Below are positions 21,826 to 33,689 of a stretch of DNA of 64,000 bases, piece after piece. Source of the DNA: Atherix ibis (lineage: Eukaryota; Arthropoda; Insecta; Diptera; Athericidae); contig OY282606.1 in assembly GCA_958298945.1 (NCBI GenBank), forward strand, positions 53,209,920-53,273,919, given 5' to 3'. The notes under the pieces are model-generated. The model was not told the origin of the DNA. It saw only the letters and a program-made list of their open reading frames with translations, and searched no databases. The first letter of the stretch is position 1. Each line of letters begins with the position of its first letter. Made by a program: the position numbers and the translations under genes.

Positions 21826-23075
21826 TTCCGTTGGGCCTATTTTGCTAATCGCAAGTACTTGGGAGTACTTGCCCAATGGAACGCAGAGCTTACTGACAGA
21901 AGTAAAATATAACCTCAAAATACTGAGTTTATTCAGCTTGTCAACGTGAAGTGGAGCGGATGTGTTTCGGAGAATCTTTAAATTTGATAAATATTACATA
22001 ATGTCTAAAAATTGGACCTATAACGAGGGTAAAGCATTTATTAATACTTTATACTCTCGTTAAAGGTCTAATTATCATCAAGAAAATGATATAGGGCTGA
22101 AACTCGTTCTACACTTTTAAATATATTAAATAAGTTAAATTAATATATTTTATATATGTGATAAATTGTTTTTTTTTATTTTTATTAGCCAAGGAGGCAT
22201 TTATTTACAATTGAGAGTATTATAATAAATATAAAGTTATACAAATATCTTAAGTTTAAATTCATTTAACAATCCATTATTATCCATATTTTCAAACATT
22301 TGCTGCCTCGCACATCCACCATTGTTGCTGTCAATTCCTTCAAATTCTGCGTAATTCGGTATGTTGTTGACTTTATTATCTAAATATTCTTTCTATGCCA
22401 CAGAAATCATTTTCAGTTAAGTTTCCAAAAATCTTAAACGGGAGAACTAAATATCTGCTTGCACCGTACGCTGAGTCTCCAGACTCATCGTCAGTAATAC
22501 GCCTGTAAAACGCCGATTTTCGTAGAAGCTGTGCGTCGTTTTTCACGGCGTTTACAATTCCCTATAAAATCAGACTATAATATTTTTTCCTATTGCCGTA
22601 TGCTTGTTTGTCACGTTTAGGAGGATTGATTATAATATGAGAACCATCAATAGCCCCAACAACACCGGGTACACCTTTCATAGCGATGGACACTGTTTTC
22701 TGTGATATCAAATCTGTCTGTAATTTGTCGGTTCACTTTCAGTATTTGCTAGAAAAGCCACAACGTGATGTATATTTCAACATCAAAACCAACTGCAGTA
22801 CGTCCTCCATGACTTGGACGGTGTAAAAACACACTCCAGTAATATTTGATTCCATTTCTTTTCGCTTTTGCTGCACGATTAAGTAAACATAACAAAAATA
22901 TGATACTTCAACATAACCAACAAACCCGCTAAGCTATCTATTTTAATTTTGGGAACTAAAATCCCCCTACCGTAAATTATATGCGTAACTACACAAGCGA
23001 AGTACTCATCTGTATAAGCAAGAGTACCTGCGAGTAGCTAGAAGTACTTGTGAGTAGCAAAATTTTCTCAATAAA
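21826..23075 (-). mobile_element. PIF/Harbinger element, internally decayed
   Basis: Inverted ends are visible: GGGCCTATTTTGCTAATCGC at the left and, reverse complemented from the right, TTTTGCTACTCACAAGTACT. The middle carries a Harbinger nuclease on the minus strand. Both ends are echoed by the MITE at 7272-7620. The right outer end has diverged, so that border is approximate. Confidence 0.78.
22275..22681 (-). pseudogene. PIF/Harbinger (HARBI1-like) transposase relic
   Basis: From an ATG at 22681 the minus strand reads MKGVPGVVGAIDGSHIIINP, the first-Asp block of PIF/Harbinger nucleases. It then reads YGNRKKYYSLIL, a TAG stop, GIVNAVKNDAQLLRKSAFYR (second Asp), GDSAYGASRYLVLPF and GIERIFR (third-acid block). 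The spacing from the first to the second block is too short, so part has been deleted. An acidic tail continues to about 22275. PIF elements normally also encode a Myb-like partner protein; none was seen here. Confidence 0.82.
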
Positions 23076-26064
23076 AGACGGCTTTTATTTTCTCGAGTAG
23101 ATGGCAGAGAGAACTAAGAAAAGTAGTTCATGGATAGTGTAGAAAAAAAAAATTAAAATGACCAAAAAACTTAAAAAGCAAATCATTGTGAAATGTTTTT
23201 GAAATTAGAAAGAAAAATCAGAACAAGAAAAATTAACTTCTTTTAGTAAACAATATTAGAAAATTATTTTAAGAAATATAATTAATAGAGATTAATTTTA
23301 ATTTGGTATTTATTGAATGGGAATTGCTACGTTGTCATTTGAATAAGAAATCATCCCGCAGAAAATTATCCAGTTCAACGAGATGGAATCAATTTTTTGA
23401 ATTACTGACACCATTTAGAAAACTATTAGTTGCAAAACGCCTTGAGTATAAAATTTTTATGGAAGTACTAGCATTGAGATGTAATCGTCTGTAAAGAATT
23501 TTTTGCCAAAATAGTCTCACTACCGATGGAACAGAATCTTCATTATTCAATGCACAAAATTATTCCTAATTTACATTCCTTACTAAAAGAAAAAAATTAC
23601 AAAGAGTTCCCTAAGTTTTTTATAGTCCAAAGATTTCATAGATAAACGAACTGATTTCTCTATCAACTAGTTTATAATTCGTTAAGCAGTTCCATCTTAT
23701 AAACCGAACAAAATTATATATTCACAATTTTTATTGGCCACAATATCTATCTTTCTTGGAAACCATAATAGTTTCTTTCTTGGAAATTATAATTGACCAC
23801 CCTCGAATCTTGCGGTCTTTTTCCAAGAAGATGTCTGCCAAATGTTACTATACCTAGGATAACTAGTTTTTAATTTATTTAAAAATTTCTGAGTTAATGT
23901 TTTTTTTTTTTTTTGGTTGATAATTAGTTTCTAGGAGTTACATGCCTATTTATAAGGATCAGGTTGATATAAGCAATTAATGGGAACATTTGACTTAACA
24001 TAATTAAATATAAAAACTAAAATTTATGTTCTCAAGTTGTAATTTTATAAGTGAAAAGCAATTTATCTATTAATACTTTTCGAAGAACTAAAAGAATTGT
24101 TTATTGTGGTTGACAAGTAGAAGGAATTATTGAGGTACTATAGTAAAAACAACAAAACTTAAAAATTGGGAAGCAGTTGTAATAACTCAGATATTTAAGA
24201 ATTTATATTTAGATCATTAAGTAGAATCTTGCCTATTTAAATGCATTTGCTTAAAACAAAAAAATTTAGCTCAGAAGAGGTTTTTCTGTTACGAAAAAAA
24301 TTTACACTCATTTTTTTATATCTAAAGTAATATAATTTTATAATTCAACGTACACAAAATAAAACAAATGATTTCCGTTTATAAGAAAATAATTTATGCC
24401 ATAATGAGAGCATGTTCTCTGTAAAAATATTACATAAAAGAGTTCATTATTATTTCGATGGCTGATCATAATAATAAATATTCAAGGTCAAGTTGCATTA
24501 TGTTTTGTTCGGAAAGAATATTTAGACGTAGAAACAACATTAGCAAATGATTCAATTTGTTGAAAATGAAGCGTTTCAACGTGGCAAGTATATATTTATA
24601 CACTGAAAATAGAAAATGCTATCAGATCTACGAACATAAGCGAGGTTAATCCACAAATTTTGCCGATCATTTGTAGAATGCGAATTAGTTCAGGAGAGGT
24701 GTTCTAGACCATTTAAAAAAAATAGAATATCCAAATTAATTTAAAAAAATTTACTAGGCTAATATCTTCTTGAATAATTCAGTGTATAACGTAGTGAGTT
24801 ACTCTCGCAATTGACCTTGAATTTTTTTTGGAGTTTCAAAATTATTATGAAAGTCGTAATAACGAAGTTTAGTAAACATGAATAAAAAAAATAATGTATT
24901 TTGTACAGAAAAAAATTATGAGTAACTTTTTATTTTATTTTAGGCACAATTTTATGTTCCACAAAAGTGTAGATCCCAATCAAAACTGAAAAGCATAGAA
25001 ATGAACCTGATTTAAAAATTTAACAAAAACAAAAAATTTATAAGTAAAATAAAGTATATAAAAAAATGAGGGCATGGTCATTTTTATTTTTTATTTAAGA
25101 TAAATTAACTCAAAGAAGATATATAATCTTTTTAATAAAAATTACATTTCATTAGATAATGTGGAACCTACAGTATAATTTCTACTTATTTGAATATAAT
25201 AAAATTAAATATTGTCATTTAAGAATAAAAAAGTACCTTGAAGATTATAACAAAAATCAAAAAAAAGAATCGTTGTGAATCCTAACGCTTAGTTGTTTAA
25301 ATTTATATAAGAACAATTCCTTTTATCTGTGGATATTTTTGATTTTTACTATGTTCTTTAAAACATCCATTTAAGCTTCTTTCTAACAAGACTTTTAGCT
25401 TGTTTAAGGCCTCCATGAATTAATTCAAATTGTCTGAAAGCTTTAGAAAATAAGCTCTTACAGATGCATATATTCTTTTAAAAATAAGACGGAGCCTTAA
25501 AAATTTTGTAGGCCGTAGTACAAAAGCTAATAACTCGATAGAATTGTAGTTTTTAGAGGCGTATTATCTAGGTTCCACCAGGTATTTCCAAACAGTGTAT
25601 TTATTATTAGAAAGACAATTTTATAAATTTTACTGTAATTTATATGACTGTATAATGAATTTTTTTTATTAGTATTATTGGGGAAAAGGAAAAATTAGGT
25701 GGGTCAGATCAAAGGATATAAATATGGAATACGTTTGCTCAATTAAGATTATTTTTTAATTAATGTCTTAAAAGATAATTACTTAAGTCATGAAGTTATA
25801 CTGAACTAGACGTTGTCAAGGTAAACTAGCTCATAAGCTCAATATATCGTATGTGCCACCAGTTTCAGAAAACTAATTCAATTTGTCAGTGGCAGATTCT
25901 TGTGAAATTGTCAACTCAACGGCGTTTAGTTTTAGCAGCAGCTTCGTGGACTTTGAGTAAGCAAATGAACAGTTCGTCGGAGACTGCGGTAACAAAACGT
26001 AAAACGTCAAGCACGTCTTCAATTTGCCAAGGAACATATAGAATAAGATTCAGACAAATAGGGA
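23076..26064. other. AT-rich gene-free stretch
   Basis: About 3 kb without supported exons or recognised transposons. The 63-codon frame at 23303-23494 and the frame 25851-26105 lack recognisable features. The latter may be the outer part of the Tc1 relic that follows. Confidence 0.4.
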
Positions 26065-26450
26065 TTCATTTTCGTATCCGATATGACACGAATTTGTGTC
26101 CATAGAAATAACGAAGGAGAACGGGTCAGCTATGCGGAGGTCTGAGATGAAATTTTTGATGAAGCGCGAACTGAGCTTCTTTTTACATACTGGGGAAGAA
26201 GAGGTCTGACAGCTGCGGCAAGTTATGGGGATGTTTTGGAAGTATATGATATATGCTACTTGAGGTTTATTCACGATTATTTTATTTTCAGAGACGCACT
26301 CTGCTCGAATCATAAGAAATCCGAATATTAATACCATCGAACACATATGGGATATACTGAAAGAAAAGTTAGAGCAAGACCAACGACTATTATGTCTATT
26401 GCAGATTTCAAAAATTTAATTATAGAAGATAGTTTATTTGAAAATTAATC
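26065..26450 (+). pseudogene. Tc1-like transposase relic
   Basis: Two separated blocks fit a Tc1-family transposase: CVHRNNEGERVSYAEV at about 26095-26145 resembles the RRPGER region, and NPNINTIEHIWDILKEKLEQ at about 26311-26375 is a clear form of the SPDLNPIEHVWD motif with the aspartate replaced by asparagine. The intervening sequence is heavily mutated. No ends were identified. Confidence 0.55.
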
Positions 26451-26689
26451 GTGCTAATGGCTACTTTGCCTAAAAAATATTAAACGACTGAGATAGGGTA
26501 CCTATTTAATAACTGCTTATTAAATTTGAGTGCCTGTTCATCACCAAATAATGAGTTTTTTTATGTTATAAAATCACACAAGTAATAAAAATATAATTGG
26601 TATATTCCAATAATATATTATATGCCATGCTAAGGTATCCCCAAAAGAAGTTTAAAAGACGCTTTTGAAAATACTCAAGCGTATCATGA

Positions 26690-27253
26690 AACTCCTAACT
26701 CCTTCTTAATCGAGTTCTTGTGCTATGTTCCGATGCTATTGGGTGGAAGGGAAAGTTCTGTCGTTTTTGAACACTTACACTTGTATGCGTTGATCGCTGA
26801 AAAAAAATTATACGGTCGATGGTGATCGTTACTGTTCGCAACTTGATATTTTGAATAAAGAAATTCAATGTAAACGTCCATATTTGGCCAATAGAAAGGG
26901 TATAATTCTTCACCATGACAACGCTAGACCGCACGTGGCAAGAATTACCTTACAAAAAATTGCAGAGTTGGGTTGGGAAACTCTACCTCAGTCAGCATAT
27001 TCTCCAGATATAGCACCATCTAACTATCATCTGTTCAGGTCGCTGCAAAACTCTTGTTGTTGGTGGAAGAATACTTTGGGTCCAAAAACGAGGACTTCTT
27101 TTCTAGGGGGTTGGATAAGCTGCCAGAACGCTGGCAGACAGTTGTAACTAATAAAGGAAATTATATTTTGGACTAATTTTTAAATAAAAAGTGAAAAAAA
27201 TTTAGTTTCTTCTTTAGGAAAAAAATCGACAAAACTTTCCCTTATACCCTAAT
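26690..27253 (+). mobile_element. 5'-truncated mariner
   Basis: Only the C-terminal half of a mariner transposase and a plausible right end (CTTTCCCTTATACCCTAATA at about 27236-27255) are present. It lies next to a Tc1 relic. Confidence 0.65.
26816..27147 (+). pseudogene. Mariner transposase C-terminal half
   Basis: The frame reads DGDRYCSQLDILNKEIQCKR and then HHDNARPHVARITLQKIAEL with the second catalytic Asp. The third block reads YSPDIAPSNYHLF, with Asn where the third Asp belongs, so the active site is lost. A frameshift follows near 27050. The C-terminus ends at 27147. Confidence 0.8.
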
Positions 27254-27350
27254 ATTTAGTATCTAAGCCATAAAACTATTGTATATTTGGGTTCATTGTT
27301 TTGGAAGAGTCCATGCAAAATAATAGAAATTTTTATATCCATATTCTTGC

Positions 27351-27433
27351 ACATAGAACCCTTTCAATATAGTACAACGTTTTTAAGACTCATTTATCTT
27401 AAAAACGTTGTATCTATAAAAAGGGTTCTATGT
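27351..27433. repeat. Large imperfect hairpin
   Basis: Arms of about 38 bp (27351-27388 and 27396-27433) pair as a 15-bp outer stem, a mismatched bulge of 8-9 bases and a 15-bp inner stem around a 7-base loop. The inner word TTTTTAAGACTCAT recurs downstream near 27455 and 27520, so small duplications followed. Confidence 0.8.
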
Positions 27434-27589
27434 AAAAAAATTAATACGAAGGACGGTTTTAAGACTCATTGGATTTTAGCGATGTTTTTGAGACCTTTAT
27501 TTGAAGGAGAAGAATGTTTTTAAGACTCATTTTATAGTTCTGCCTGGTGGTTATGTATCTAAATTATTGAAAATAAGTTAAAGGATCTA

Positions 27590-28618
27590 CTGCGTTGTCC
27601 GGCAAGTAATTTAGCAAGGCTTGTTTGTGAAAAACAGCATTTTCGGCATACACGTATTTTACTTTTTACTATAGAAAAAATAAAAATGCTGTTCAAGCAA
27701 GAAAAAAATTATCCGATGTGTATGGAAAAGATGTGTTAAGTGAGCGCCAGTGCCAAAGCTGGTTTGCAAAATTTCGATTCGGCAATTTTGATCTCTAAGA
27801 TGCACCACGTTCTGGAAGGCCAGTTGAAGCTGATGAAAACACAATAAAGGCAATAATTCATGCAATTCCGATCACTGAAAGATTAAATTTATCGAATTCA
27901 ACCGTTCATGATCATTTAAAACGGCTAGGTTTATTCTCAAAGCTCGACATATGGGTTCCTCATGTCGCATTGACGTTTATAATTTGCTTCTCAAACGCCA
28001 AGAAAATGATCCATTTTTGAAGCGTATCACCACTGGGGACGAGAAATGGGTTGTCTACAACAATGTTAAGCGCAAAAGATCATGGAGTAGAAAAGATGAA
28101 CCGGCTCAAAGCACTTCGAAAGCCAATATTCATCAAAAAAAGGTTACGCTCTCTGTTTGGTGTGATCAATTCTGAAGTGTACTGTCATCAGTTGTACAAA
28201 TTGAATGATTCACTTAAAGAAAAAAAGCCAGAATTGGTCAATAGGAAAGGTATAGTGTTCCAACAGGATAATGTGAAACCACATACAAGTTTGACCACTC
28301 GGCAAAAGTTTTTAGAGCTTGGATGGGATATATTGCCATACCCACCGTTCAAATGAGGAGGTACTGCCATACTTACCGTAATTTTCTAGACGGTGAAACG
28401 TTTAATTCAAATCAGGAGGTGAAAAATCACTTGGATCAGTTTTTTGCCAGCGAAGAATAAAAATTTTATGAGCGTGAAATCATGCTACTGCCAGAAAGAT
28501 GGCAGAGGGAATTGGATCAGACTGGACAATATTTAATTGAATAAAATATTAATTCACTATAAGAAAATCGTCTTTCATTTTTATAAAAAAAAACGAAATC
28601 ACTTTACGGACAACTCAA
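27590..28618 (+). mobile_element. Mariner, 1029 bp, family with TTGGGTTGTCC ends
   Basis: The left end CTGCGTTGTCCGGCAAGTAA and the right end (GGACAACTCAA) match the terminal repeats of the copies at 3442, 46168 and 50536, and TA flanks both sides. The coding region is broken in several places: an ATG near 27688 is followed by TGLQNFDSAILIS-like and LNLSNSTVHDHLKRLGLFSK-like HTH blocks across frames, then DEKWVVYNNVKRKRSWSRKD (first Asp, about 28039-28098) and QQDNVKPHTSLTTRQKFLEL (second Asp, about 28261-28320). The third-Asp block is deleted after LGWDILPYPP. Confidence 0.85.
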
Positions 28619-31600
28619 TAAAAGTAAAAGCTCTAAGAACTAAGCATTTCTTGTACTGTTGTTGTTTGCAGTTTCCATTGATCCTGCTTCCAGTTTAATT
28701 TGGTCTTTTCGGCTCTGAAGTCCCGTTTTCCTCCTGTACACATGCTCATGATGTGTAGATAATTTAATTCCGGATTTTTTATCAACTGTGTCGTTTTCGT
28801 CTATTTTTCGTCGGTTGTTACAAACCCTAAATCGCTTCTTGTAGACATTGAATAATTTCTTCTTATTAACATAAGTAACTACTAATAAGTACACATGTAC
28901 AACTACTCTTAAGCTGCAAAGTTATCGGCTTTCTTGAGTACAAAGTATTAAGAGTCACAACATGGGTGGGCATCGAAATGAAAATCAAAACTTATCCGGA
29001 TTTTGATGTCTATTGAGTAGATTGGCTGATCAATATTTGTCTAATATTTAAGTAAAAAAAAAATCCGTATAAGACAAGTTTTCCTAAATAGCATCTCCCA
29101 AAGATGTTACTTGTCACTTTCACAGTCTCGACAAGTCTTAAATTACAATGATTGCCGGGAAACGGAGTGTTTACTCTATGATTTATGTGACACATTTATG
29201 AGAAATATTAAATTAAATAAATCAGATAGCAAGAAAATTATATTGTCACATCATTTACTATGTATTTATTGTTAGAATATTTTTGTTATCGTGTGATTAA
29301 TTCCAAATGCATAAATCTCATTTGTAAGTATTTTCGTTTAACGAATATTTCGATAACAATACAAATTAGCATTTCTGTGTTGAGTATATAAATTTTTAAG
29401 AGTACATTTCTCAGTAAATATTTTGATATGAGTGATTGTAGGTATCTGGCTATACTAGAAAGTGAAATGAGTGGACTGGGAGCTGTTGGAAATTATTGTG
29501 GAATGATTTAATTTATTTCAACGTGAATAATACAGTAGGAAAGCAGGTAGTAGTAGTGATATACCATATGCCCAAAGAGAGATCGGTATTTTGCTATAAA
29601 TAGAACTGCATGCATACGTGTAGCTTTTATGACGTTTTCTAAAATATTTTTTTTTTGATATTTCTAACGTCATGCAAAACAGAATTCAGAATAAATGACT
29701 TCACAAAAGCTATTCGTTAACATCCGCCTACACGATCCAATGGATGCGTAGAGTATCTTCCAAGTATACGTCCCCAAAGACTTGACCATGTAAGTTTTTG
29801 ATTTCGAAGCTTTTACACTTATACATATTGGGTTATTGTCCTCTGATCAGTAATTTTGCTAATATTTTTCTACTTTTCGGCAAATATTCATTAAATTATT
29901 ATGGTGAAAAATTAGAGAATTTTTTTTTTTATATGTTTAAAAAAAAAAATTTTTTTTTTATATAATAATTTTGTGTGATCACAATCATGTCGTTTTAGTA
30001 CGTAAAATAAGAAATACATTAGGAAAATTAGCAAGTCTCTAAATATTAAATGTTCTTTAAAAATATTCAATATTTTCTATTTTTGTGAAAGTGGTTAATA
30101 GTATTTCTCAAACTGCATATCATTTTTTCTGAAATGTTATATGATATCCCATATGATCATATCGATTCTTTTCTCTTATTACGATTGATATATTATCTGA
30201 GCAGTGAAGTTCTTTAAAAAAATAATGATATTAATACCTAGACATGGTCTACTCCATATTTGGAATATGGAACGAGTATAAATGCGTTTGAAAAAAATAT
30301 GGGTGGAGGCGGCATTTAGATAAAACAATAAAAATTTTCTAACTGAAATTAACTTTTAATTTTATTTTTAATCTGAAATTCAAGATCATGAAAAACATTA
30401 AATAGAAACTGCAATAATCATAATTTGGTTTTACCAAAAAGTACGATTAGATGTGCCTTCAGCGCCATATGCAGTATAATTATCGTCAACGGAAGTCCGA
30501 TCTATGCCTTCTGAATCATACGATCTATGCCTTCAAAGTCCTTTAATTTAACATTGCTTAACATAGCTCAAGAGTCCAGGCTGGCACCATCGCTCCATTG
30601 AGAGAAGAGTCTAGGTCGAAAAATGCTATCAAATCATGATATTCGAAGTCATTGTCCTATCCACTGCAACCTATGATCGCAATTTTTCAGTGAAGTGGCG
30701 ATCGTCCTTATGAAAACTGCAAAATATACTTTGAAAAATTCTCTCCTCGATCGTGGCTAAGAGTTCGAAGCACCTCCCGAAGAATACACGAGCATTGCCA
30801 AAAGCTCCTTATTACGTTAGCCCAAATTTTGATGAACTTCACCAAAATTTGAGCAGACGCAGTAAGGATGGTAGTCTCCAGCATCTTCACTCGCCTTCTC
30901 CACTCCCAAGTGAGCGCCTTCTTTCACCAGAAGAGTGTGTCTTCTTATCCGAGACCATTCCATATAATGAGTGGCTCTGAGAGCAATCTAGTTATATTTA
31001 TCGGGATTCGTATTTTGGTAATTGTTTTAGTTAATTTGAGATTGTCAGTAATATATATTCTCTAAAAAAATGTATAAAAGGGGACGATACGATCTAAATA
31101 ATGTTTCCATAGGTTGATGCATTCTTATGGGTAATATTTATTTGTTATAACTATTAGCTTCTAATTATTGGTATTAGAAAAATATCTTTAACCAGTATTG
31201 TGAAGTTTTCCTCTATAAAACCTATCAGGGTGTTTATTGGTAGATACACGAACTTAGGCTGGAATCGATCGTAAGCCGATATCCCTGACCAAATCACAAG
31301 TTGGTTGGGGTCTCCGAAATGATTGCGAAAAGCTTTGAATATTATTATGGGAAGGATCAACAGTGTGGATGAGCTTCTATTCTGGAATTATCGAGAGGAT
31401 CGAATTCTAAGAAAAGAAGCCCATGCAAATTTAACATTATTTTTCGTATTAATTCACATCTAATAAAGATTATTTGCATTCTTTGGAAGTCTGATCACAG
31501 AAATCTGTAATTTTGCGCTAATTAAAAATAAAGATTCGCCAAAGACTATGATGTGAATAAAAATAAAATTTGCAAAGTATTAATGTGGCAAAATATATTA

Positions 31601-31765
31601 TTACAATTTTTATTCAAAATACAATAATTTTTTAAATAATTACCAGTAATCACATAAAATTAGATCGAAATTTAAATTTTATCGCAATTTAATTGAATAG
31701 TTTTTTTAAAAATAAATTTACATTTTCATAAAAGTTTAGTTTTATTTGATGTAAAATTGAATTTT
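28619..31765. other. Mostly AT-rich, no supported gene
   Basis: No transposon or exon could be assigned over about 3.1 kb. The 75-codon plus-strand frame at 30753-30980 sits in a locally GC-richer patch (30640-31000) and has no recognisable domain. A/T homopolymer runs occur at 29919-29965. Confidence 0.4.
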
Positions 31766-31834
31766 TTTAGAATTAGCATAGGACCATGCCTCATTGGGAT
31801 TCGAACACACAACCCCATGGTAGTCTAGTACGCT
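31766..31834 (-). mobile_element. tRNA-derived SINE, copy 1 (partial)
   Basis: On the minus strand it reads GCGTACTAGACTACCATGGG, then a good B-box (GTTCGAATCCC), then TGAGGCATGGTCCTATGCTA. The same order occurs at 60561-60655. The B-box and its spacing point to a tRNA-derived head, while the trailing part is not tRNA and is shared between copies, which is the mark of a SINE. The A-box side is truncated here and ends in an A/T run. Confidence 0.65.
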
Positions 31835-31875
31835 TTAAAAAAAAAAAAATTGCGTCTGTTCTATTTCGTTTTGAA

Positions 31876-33083
31876 CGAGGTCTGTTCAAAAAGTATCGCG
31901 AATTTTGTGTTTTTTTCAAAAATTATTTATTTATTAATTAATTTCTATTTTGTCCCCTTCAAAGTAATCCCCACCAGATATTATATACTTATGCCAACGT
32001 TTTTTCCAATCCTCGAAACACTTCAAAAAATCATTTTTTGTAATCTTGATCAGCTCCTCCTTCGATGCCGTCTTTATCTCCTCAATCGTAGCGTAGCGTC
32101 ATCCTTTCATGGGACTCTTCAGTTTCGGGAACAAGAAAAAGTCACAGGAGGCCAGATCTGGGAAGACGGTGGCTGCGGCATTATTAGTGAGTTTTTTTTG
32201 GCCAAAAATTCATGCACAAGCAACGATGCGTGAGCAGGGGCGTTATCATGGTGCAAAAGCCAATTTTTGTTCTTCCACAAATCCGGGCGTTTCAGGCGGA
32301 TTGCTTTGCGCAACCTATTGACCGTTCTACCCTGTGGCAAGAACTCATGATGTACCACGCCCCTGCAATCGAAGAAAACTGTAAGCAAAACCTTCACACT
32401 CGACCGAACTTGGCGCGTTTTTTTCGGTCTTGGCTCGTGCGGCAACTTTCATTGGGATGATTGAGCTTTGGTTTCCACGTCATAACCATAAAGCTATGAT
32501 TTGTCACCAGTTATGACCCTCTGCAGCAAATTTGGGTCGTCACGGACAGAGTCTTACAGCTCCTTATCAATGTTAATGCGATGCTGTTTTTGGTTAAAAT
32601 TGAGCAATTTTGGTACGAATTTCGCGGCGTCCTGTCTCACGCCAAATCATTGATAAAAATCGAATGGCACGAGCCAATCGCCGTGTCTAAGTCCTCAGCT
32701 ACTTCTCTAACGGTAATTCGACGATTGGCCAATACTATTTTCTTCACTTCATTAATGTTTTCGTCTGTTGTTGACGGGCGTCCGGCACGCTTTTCGTCAT
32801 TCACATCTTCTGGGCCCTCTGAGAACATTTTGTACCACCGATAAACGTTGCTTCGATTCGAGGTAGCTTTACCACATGCGACAGTCAACATTCGAAATGC
32901 GTCCGCGTAATTAATTTGGTTTTTCAAAGCAGCTATCAAAAATTAACTGAACATTCAAAATGGCCGAACTTGTGAGCATAAGTGAGAGACATGAGTACCA
33001 ATATAACGCCACAAAAAATCGAAAATCAAATATACGTAACCCGTGCAAATTCAAAATTCGCGATACTTTTTGAATAGACCTCG
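31876..33083 (-). mobile_element. Mariner with intact inverted ends, 1208 bp
   Basis: CGAGGTCTGTTCAAAAAGTA at the left and its near-perfect reverse complement ending at 33083 bound the element; TA follows on the right and AA, probably a mutated TA, precedes on the left. One transposase gene runs on the minus strand. Confidence 0.88.
32119..32939 (-). pseudogene. Mariner transposase, frameshifted
   Basis: The N-terminal part (32939-32637) has NYADAFRMLTVACGKAT, DEKRAGRPSTTDENINEVKK and ANRRITVREVAEDLD, the paired helix-turn-helix domains around the GRP linker. The catalytic part (32445-32119) has VFFDCRGVVHHEFLPQGRTV and LLHHDNAPAHASLLV with the second Asp. The third block is frameshifted near 32160. 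A deletion has removed residues after GRTV. Confidence 0.85.
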
Positions 33084-33109
33084 TATTATTGCCGAAATTA
33101 GTTTGAATG

Positions 33110-33196
33110 ACATGCTTTAAATTGTTGTTGTTGTTGTTAGGTCTATGCGACAAGAATCACAACCATGAGGCCATTTGGCGATAACATGCTTTAATT
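33110..33196 (-). mobile_element. Minimal LINE 3' end with target-site duplication
   Basis: About 60 bp of inserted sequence (33124-33183) is flanked by ACATGCTTTAAATT (33110-33123) and ACATGCTTTAATT (33184-33196). The insert is a GTT repeat, that is a CAA tail on the minus strand, followed by sequence like the 3' untranslated region of the I-clade element at 37155-39188: both contain a CAC(A/G)ACC(A/G)TGAGGC word then TTGGGCGA or TTTGGCGA. It is therefore an extremely 5'-truncated LINE insertion. Confidence 0.65.
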
Positions 33197-33229
33197 ATAT
33201 CAATAGTTGAGTCCATTTACAAAATTTAA

Positions 33230-33680
33230 TCCGTCATCTTAAATTAAAATTTTGGTCGAAGCCAATTCACATCAGCCGTTCGCGAGATTATTCGACCACC
33301 GAATTTAGGGAGGAAGAAACCGATGTTTTGTTGAAATCAGAGGTCATCCATTACATTCAAGTCACTCAATTTCGGGTATAAAAAGTTCATAATCATATCA
33401 CGATATCGTTCAGAATTCACTGTAATGGACTCCTTACGATCATTTTAGAACAAGAACTGTCCAATAATTCCACCAGCCCATAAGCCGCTCAGTGACTCTT
33501 TTATAGCATGCTCAATAATTCGTAAATCAAATAAAGGTTTTTCCATATTCGGCATTTTTGTTCGTTAACACAGCTATCGATGTGAAAATGTATTTTGTCG
33601 CTAAAAAATATCTATTTCGTTTTAGCCGTAACTAAAACGGCTGTTTTCTTAGTAAATTTGGATGATTAAAATGTATTGTT
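33230..33680 (-). pseudogene. DD41D transposase relic
   Basis: The minus strand reads FFSDKIHFHIDSCVNEQKCR (first-Asp block of DD41D transposases), a shifted LWAGGIIGQFLF block, ESITVNSERYRDMIMNFLYP and LSDLNVMDDL, then a degraded second-Asp block. It is most like the first DD41D subfamily (7926-9243). Many stops and indels make it an old copy. Confidence 0.65.
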
Positions 33681-33689
33681 CTGTAATCA

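Noticed and set aside
30753..30980. 75-codon plus-strand frame in a GC-richer patch
   Set aside because: No motif, no splice context and no resemblance to a known domain; not supported as a gene.
33121..33139. GTT microsatellite
   Set aside because: Better explained as the tail of a short LINE insertion, given the flanking duplication and the I-like sequence next to it.
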